From NCBI GenBank assembly GCA_964411875.1, contig CAYPMT010000049.1, positions 1 through 16,907 on the forward strand: 16,907 nucleotides of DNA, written 5' to 3'. Made by a program: the position numbers and the translations under genes. This DNA is from Aliikangiella sp964411875. GTDB lineage: Bacteria; Pseudomonadota; Gammaproteobacteria; Enterobacterales; Kangiellaceae. Below are positions 12,788 to 16,907 of the stretch, one piece after another (positions within the stretch are counted from its first letter, which is position 1; the number at the start of each line of letters is the position of its first letter). The notes below the pieces were generated by a model that was not told where the DNA came from, did no database searches, and worked only from the letters and a program-made list of their open reading frames with translations.

Positions 12788-14878
12788 ATGGAAATTGATT
12801 TAAGCCAGTTTCACCAAGTGTTTTTTGAAGAGAGTTTCGAAGGTCTTGATAACATGGAGCAAGAGCTTCTTGGTTTAGAGGAAGACACTGATACCGAAAC
12901 AATTAACACTATTTTTAGAGTGGCGCATTCTATTAAGGGTGGTAGTGCCACATTTAACTTTACTGAAGTTGCTGAATTCACCCATGTTATGGAAACACTA
13001 CTCGATGAAATGCGAGAGGGTAAGCGAGATGTCAGTAGGGAAATTGTTGACTTACTACTTAAATCAGTTGATTGCCTAAGAGGCATGTTACAGCGAATTG
13101 ACGAGGGGGAAGATGTGGGAGACTCTCATGTTGAGTTAGTTAATTATTTTAACCAATTGCTCGATGGAGAAGAGGTAACAGCTGATAGTCAATCAGAAGC
13201 TGAATCAGCCTCACAAACTCAAGATGATGATTCCAGTAAAGCTAGTGAAGACAATCTTTGGAAAGTTGAGTTTATACCAGAAGCCTATATTTTAGAAACA
13301 GGTAATGAACCTGCTCGAATGTTTAGAGAACTTGAAGGTTATGGGCATGTAGATGTTGAAGTTAATTTAGATAATGTACCTAGTTTTGATGAATTAAAAC
13401 CCGAGTCCTGCTTTTTATCTTGGACTTTAACGCTTGATTCAGATAATGCTGATGAAGCTGCAATCAGAGAAGTGTTTGAATGGATTGATGATGATTGTAA
13501 ATTAGAAGTTTCTCCAATTGCGCAAGATAGCCCTTCAGCAGTCAGTGATGAAGAAAAAGTTTTAGATAAAGCAGAAAGTGAACCTGAATCAGTCGATGTG
13601 GCAAAGCCCGCAACGGATAAAAAACCTGTCGCAGCAAAGAAACCAGCTGCAGCGGCTGCACCAGCCAAAAAAGCGGCATCATCATCTATTCGAGTTGGTA
13701 TTGATAAGGTTGATATATTAATTGATTTAGTCGGCGAGCTAGTTATTACTCAATCGATGTTAACTGAGCTCGGTGAAAATTTTGACATCTCTAAGCTTAA
13801 TCAATTAATTGCTGGTGTTAGTGAGCTTGAGCAAAATACGCGAGAGCTACAAGAAAGTGTTATGCGTATACGTATGTTACCTATTGGATTTGTGTTTAAT
13901 CGTCTACCACGAATGGTCAGAGATCTTTCATCAAAATTGGGTAAAAAAGTTAATTTAGATGTACGCGGTGAATCAACCGAGTTAGATAAAACAGTGATGG
14001 AGCAAGTGGGAGACCCGCTCAACCATCTAGTTCGCAATGCGCTTGATCACGGCATTGAGTCAATAGAAAAGCGCTTAGCGAGTGGTAAAGATGAAGAAGG
14101 TACTTTATTACTAAATGCCTATCACCAAGGTGGCAATATTGTTATTGAGGTAGGTGATGATGGTGGTGGTATTGACCCAGATATTATTTATCGTAAAGGT
14201 GTTGAGAAAGGACTCATTAATGAGGGCGTTGATTTATCCAAAGAACAAATATTAGCATTGATTCTTGAGCCTGGGTTTTCAACCGCTGAAGTAGTTAGTG
14301 ATGTTTCTGGTCGTGGTGTTGGTATGGATGTGGTTAAACGAAATATTAATAATTTAGGCGGTAGTGTCGAAATTGATTCCGAGTTAGGAAAAGGAACCAC
14401 CTTTACCATTCGATTGCCTTTGACCTTAGCTATTTTAGATGGACAACTGGTTAAAGTAGCTAATGAAATTTATGTATTACCTTTAGTTTCAATTGTTGAG
14501 TCTATTCCATTATCTGCAGCGAGTATTTCTAAGATTGCTGGCAATATGCCAGTTTACAAGTTACATGATGAATATATTCCAATAATTAATTTGAAAGAAG
14601 AGTTTGAAATAGATTCAGAAACACATTTAAGTAGTGAAGGCTTATTAGCTATTGTTGATGGTGAAAATGAGCGAATCGCATTGTGGATTGATGAGTTGTT
14701 AGGTCAGCAACAAGTAGTTATTAAAAGTTTAGAGAGTCACTACAAATCGCTTCAAGGTGTATCAGGTGCAACCATACTTGGTGATGGTCGCGTTTCATTA
14801 ATCTTAGATATTATTGGTTTGAGTCGGCGTGCCTCAAATAAATCTCGCCTAAAAGCTCAGCAAGATAAAGTTGCTTAA
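12788..14878 (+). CDS. cheA: Chemotaxis histidine kinase CheA
   Basis: This is the central kinase of the receptor array, phosphorylating CheY. The ATG at 12788 follows AGGA (12776-12779). It has 696 aa. P1 (Hpt) has the phospho-acceptor His47 in FRVAHSIKGG. An acidic linker (about 128-155) leads to a P2-like domain at about 156-245 (starting NLWKVEFIPEAY), followed by a Lys/Ala/Pro-rich linker at about 272-300. P3 dimerisation runs about 300-365. P4 carries the N box LVRNALDHGIE (about 414-424), the G1 box DDGGGID (about 457-463), GFSTA (about 496-500) and the G2 box GRGVGMDVV (about 508-516). P5, the CheW-like domain, is at about 545-680. All motifs are intact. A 78-nt gap separates it from cheY, and 27 nt from the next cheW. 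Confidence 0.97.
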   Translation: MEIDLSQFHQVFFEESFEGLDNMEQELLGLEEDTDTETINTIFRVAHSIKGGSATFNFTEVAEFTHVMETLLDEMREGKRDVSREIVDLLLKSVDCLRGMLQRIDEGEDVGDSHVELVNYFNQLLDGEEVTADSQSEAESASQTQDDDSSKASEDNLWKVEFIPEAYILETGNEPARMFRELEGYGHVDVEVNLDNVPSFDELKPESCFLSWTLTLDSDNADEAAIREVFEWIDDDCKLEVSPIAQDSPSAVSDEEKVLDKAESEPESVDVAKPATDKKPVAAKKPAAAAAPAKKAASSSIRVGIDKVDILIDLVGELVITQSMLTELGENFDISKLNQLIAGVSELEQNTRELQESVMRIRMLPIGFVFNRLPRMVRDLSSKLGKKVNLDVRGESTELDKTVMEQVGDPLNHLVRNALDHGIESIEKRLASGKDEEGTLLLNAYHQGGNIVIEVGDDGGGIDPDIIYRKGVEKGLINEGVDLSKEQILALILEPGFSTAEVVSDVSGRGVGMDVVKRNINNLGGSVEIDSELGKGTTFTIRLPLTLAILDGQLVKVANEIYVLPLVSIVESIPLSAASISKIAGNMPVYKLHDEYIPIINLKEEFEIDSETHLSSEGLLAIVDGENERIALWIDELLGQQQVVIKSLESHYKSLQGVSGATILGDGRVSLILDIIGLSRRASNKSRLKAQQDKVA

Positions 14879-14905
14879 TATCAGTATTTAATTTAAGGAA
14901 TTAAA

Positions 14906-15454
14906 ATGACAGCAGAAATTATGCAAATCGTTGACAACCAAGAGTTTGACTTGGCTGATGCGACTTTGAATATTGAAGAGTCCGGTTGTCAGTACTTGAG
15001 TTTCTTTGTTGGTGAAGAAGAATTTTGCGTCAACATACTAAGTGTACAAGAAATTAGAGCCTGGGAAAGCCCGACATTTTTACCCAATTCGTTAACTTTT
15101 ATGAAAGGTGTTTTGAACTTAAGGGGAACCATTGTTCCAGTGATTGACTTAAGGTGTCGATTTGATTTTTCTTCGGTTGAGTATTCAGACAAGACAGCTA
15201 TCATTATTTTGAAAAGTGTTGAAGGTGATAAAGAACGACTTATGGGTTGTGTTGTTGATAGTGTTTCAGATGTTTTTAACATGCAAAAAGATGAAATAAA
15301 AAGTGTTCCTAGTAAAAGTGGTAATGTTAATGGCGGCTTTACAGAAGGTGTTATGACAGTTAATAACCAACCAGTGACTTTGTTAAACCTAAATCAATTA
15401 TTATCTCTTGATTTGATTGATCATCCATTTTCTGGAGGAACTAATAATGAGTGA
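14906..15454 (+). CDS. cheW: CheW coupling protein, first of two
   Basis: CheW connects chemoreceptors to CheA. The ATG at 14906 follows AAGGAA. It has 182 aa, a little longer than most because of about 27 leading residues rich in acidic side chains. The CheW domain starts at about CQYLSFFVGEEEFCVNIL (28-45). It contains VQEIRAW (47-53) and the receptor/CheA-contact motif NLRGTIVPVIDLR (71-83), including the conserved Arg. It ends with VTLLNLNQLL. It is clearly related to the next gene but well diverged. It overlaps that gene by 8 nt, so both are co-translated. Confidence 0.93.
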   Translation: MTAEIMQIVDNQEFDLADATLNIEESGCQYLSFFVGEEEFCVNILSVQEIRAWESPTFLPNSLTFMKGVLNLRGTIVPVIDLRCRFDFSSVEYSDKTAIIILKSVEGDKERLMGCVVDSVSDVFNMQKDEIKSVPSKSGNVNGGFTEGVMTVNNQPVTLLNLNQLLSLDLIDHPFSGGTNNE

Positions 15455-15950
15455 TCAAGTTGCAGAAAAAACGAAAACTTTTACTAAAAAAGAAAAGTTA
15501 AGTGCACAACAATATTTAACTTTTAATATGGGCAATGATGAATATGGTGTTGATATCTTAGCTGTTCAAGAGATCCATGGTTGGGTTGAGCCTCGCCCCA
15601 TGCCGGATACACCTGACTATGTTAAAGGTGTTATTGATTGGAGAGGCGCAATTGTTCCTATCTATGATTTAAGGATCCGTTTTGATTATGAATTGGCAAC
15701 TTATGATAAATCAACCGTCGTGATTATTCTAAAGTCGCGTATAGAAAGTACCAATAAAGAATACATTATGGGTATTGTTGTTGATGCGGTTTGCAATGTT
15801 CATGATATTAATGATGAGTTACTAAAGTTGGCGCCTAGTATGGGCAGTAAAGTTGATACTCAATATATTAAAGGTATGACAAAAATTGAGGATTCAATGA
15901 TTGTTATTTTAAATTTAAACAAGCTAATCAATCTTGAAGAGCTTAAGTGA
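15447..15950 (+). CDS. cheW: CheW coupling protein, second of two
   Basis: A second CheW of 167 aa, starting at ATG 15447 with a strong ribosome site GGAGGAA (15434-15440) inside the first cheW. The frame is open upstream to 15417 but that part is the neighbour's coding sequence. The CheW domain begins at QQYLTFNMGNDEYGVDIL (21-38). DWRGAIVPIYDLR (64-76) replaces the neighbour's NLRG motif with WRG but keeps the Arg. A basic N-terminal tail of about 18 residues (KTKTFTKKEK) contrasts with the acidic tail of the first copy, so the two may contact different partners in the array. This difference in use is inference. Confidence 0.93.
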   Translation: MSDQVAEKTKTFTKKEKLSAQQYLTFNMGNDEYGVDILAVQEIHGWVEPRPMPDTPDYVKGVIDWRGAIVPIYDLRIRFDYELATYDKSTVVIILKSRIESTNKEYIMGIVVDAVCNVHDINDELLKLAPSMGSKVDTQYIKGMTKIEDSMIVILNLNKLINLEELK

Positions 15951-16060
15951 TATTTGACCTGAAAGTATATCGGTATATTGAATAAATTTTTATTTGGATA
16001 TTAGAAATAGATTTTTTTTGAAGTTAGTACATTTTAAATAAACTATGTGGAAGCGAAGCA

Positions 16061-16907
16061 ATGAATGATCAAGACGTTAATGTAGATTTAAAACTTAGAG
16101 AAATCGAAGCAATCAATAAGTCTCAGGCTGTTATTGAGTTCAATATGGATGGGACAATTATTACGGCAAACGATTTGTTTTTACAAGCAATGGGTTATAG
16201 CTTAGGTGAGATTCAAGGCAAGCATCATAGTATGTTTGCACCCCCAGGGTTAGCCGAAAGTAGTGAATACAAAGCCTTTTGGGAAAAACTCAATCGCGGT
16301 GAATATGATGCCGGCGAATACAAACGTGTTGGTAACGGCGGTAAAGAGATCTGGATCCAAGCCTCTTATAATCCCATTATGGATCTTGATAATAAGCCTT
16401 ATAAAGTTATCAAATATGCCAGTGATGTAACGGCGCAAAAACTTGATAATGCGAATTTCTCGGGTCAAATTGAAGCGATCGGTAAATCACAAGCGGTGAT
16501 TGAATTTAATATGGATGGCACGATTATTACGGCGAATGATTTATTCTGTCAAACGGTGGGTTATGCTTTGGATGAAATTCAAGGCAAGCATCATAGCATG
16601 TTTGCACCTCCGGGGTTAGCCGAAAGTAGTGAATACAAAGACTTTTGGGAAAAACTTAATCGTGGCGAACATGATTCAGGTGAATATAAACGTGTTGGTA
16701 ACGGCGGTAAAGAAATTTGGATCCAAGCGTCTTATAACCCCATTATGGATTTGAATGGTCAGCCTTTTAAAGTGGTTAAGTATGCGAGTGAAGTGACTGA
16801 ACAAAAACTTAATAATGCGAATTTCTCGGGTCAAATTGAAGCGATCGGTAAGTCACAAGCGGTGATTGAATTTAATATGGATGGCACGATTATTACGGCG
16901 AATGATT
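16061..16907 (+). CDS. Multi-PAS sensor, probably a chemoreceptor (truncated by window end)
   Basis: The ATG at 16061 follows GGAAG (16049-16053). The frame is open for 282 codons to the window edge. A 14-residue N-terminus without a membrane segment leads into tandem PAS domains of 122 residues each. Each has FNMDGTIITAND, EIQGKHHSMFAPPGLAESS, FWEKLNRGE and the closing GGKEIWIQASYNPIMDL followed by KYAS. This PAS type is common in soluble and membrane methyl-accepting chemotaxis proteins. Together with its place after cheA-cheW-cheW this suggests an MCP, but the signalling domain is outside the window. A PAS kinase or diguanylate cyclase cannot be excluded. A 110-nt gap before it may hold its own promoter. 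The signal or cofactor cannot be read from sequence. Confidence 0.85.
   Translation, partial: MNDQDVNVDLKLREIEAINKSQAVIEFNMDGTIITANDLFLQAMGYSLGEIQGKHHSMFAPPGLAESSEYKAFWEKLNRGEYDAGEYKRVGNGGKEIWIQASYNPIMDLDNKPYKVIKYASDVTAQKLDNANFSGQIEAIGKSQAVIEFNMDGTIITANDLFCQTVGYALDEIQGKHHSMFAPPGLAESSEYKDFWEKLNRGEHDSGEYKRVGNGGKEIWIQASYNPIMDLNGQPFKVVKYASEVTEQKLNNANFSGQIEAIGKSQAVIEFNMDGTIITAND
16103..16907 (+). repeat. Tandem 366-bp in-frame repeats encoding PAS domains
   Basis: Unit 1 begins at 16103, unit 2 at 16469 and unit 3 at 16835, an exact period of 366 bp (122 codons). Unit 3 is cut off after 73 bp. By my count units 1 and 2 differ at about 17 of 122 residues. The visible part of unit 3 differs from unit 2 by a single base (AAA versus AAG, both Lys). 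Units 2 and 3 therefore look like a very recent duplication or gene conversion. Confidence 0.95.

Noticed and set aside
15967..15980. Imperfect palindrome TATATCGGTATA after the second cheW as a terminator
   Set aside because: The stem is short and AT-rich and no T run follows directly.
1..16907. tRNA, rRNA, CRISPR arrays, insertion sequences, attachment sites
   Set aside because: No cloverleaf, rRNA-like block, spaced direct-repeat array, transposase or terminal inverted repeats were seen. The only long repeats are the PAS units.

Overview
The window is AT-rich and comes from a motile, probably marine gammaproteobacterium with a polar-type flagellum. This rests on the order flrA-flrB-flrC-fliE-fliF-fliG-fliH-fliI-fliJ, the two-tier regulators (FlrA/FleQ-like, then FlrB/FlrC) and a Vibrio/Pseudomonas/Alteromonadales-like sigma-54/sigma-28 promoter layout. 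I cannot name the genus.

Layout. 1-712 (minus strand) is the N-terminal part of a flagellin gene with a sigma-28 promoter at 918-943 and a leader of about 200 nt. Diverging from it is a consensus sigma-54 promoter (973-988) that appears to drive a short plus-strand RNA ending at a strong intrinsic terminator (1205-1235). 1457-1556 is exactly 100 N, a scaffold gap, so linkage between the two sides is an assembly inference. 1634-5968 holds the flagellar regulators flrA, flrB and flrC, with a second consensus sigma-54 promoter in front of flrBC. 5968-11736 holds the basal body and export genes fliE, fliF, fliG, fliH, fliI and fliJ. After a terminator at about 11801-11832 comes a chemotaxis cluster: a STAS-domain gene, cheY, cheA and two cheW genes. 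The window ends inside a multi-PAS protein, probably a chemoreceptor.

How the genes work together. FlrA with sigma-54 would switch on flrBC. The FlrB kinase and FlrC regulator would then activate mid-stage basal body genes. FliF and FliG build the MS ring and the rotor switch, FliE joins ring to rod, and FliH/FliI/FliJ feed the export gate. Flagellin comes last through sigma-28. The che genes form a signalling array acting on CheY, and probably belong to an accessory-type chemotaxis system.

Most interesting observation. The flagellin leader can fold into four consecutive hairpins, each with a 9-nt loop carrying a UUCUCAG-like sequence. The divergent sigma-54 RNA contains two hairpins with an identical 13-nt loop whose core, CUGAGAA, is complementary to those loops. 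Upstream of its hairpins the RNA also has a stretch resembling the antisense of the flagellin ribosome binding site and start codon. The two regions are therefore collinear, as expected of a small RNA acting on flagellin mRNA. I do not recognise this as a described system. It is a hypothesis from sequence alone.
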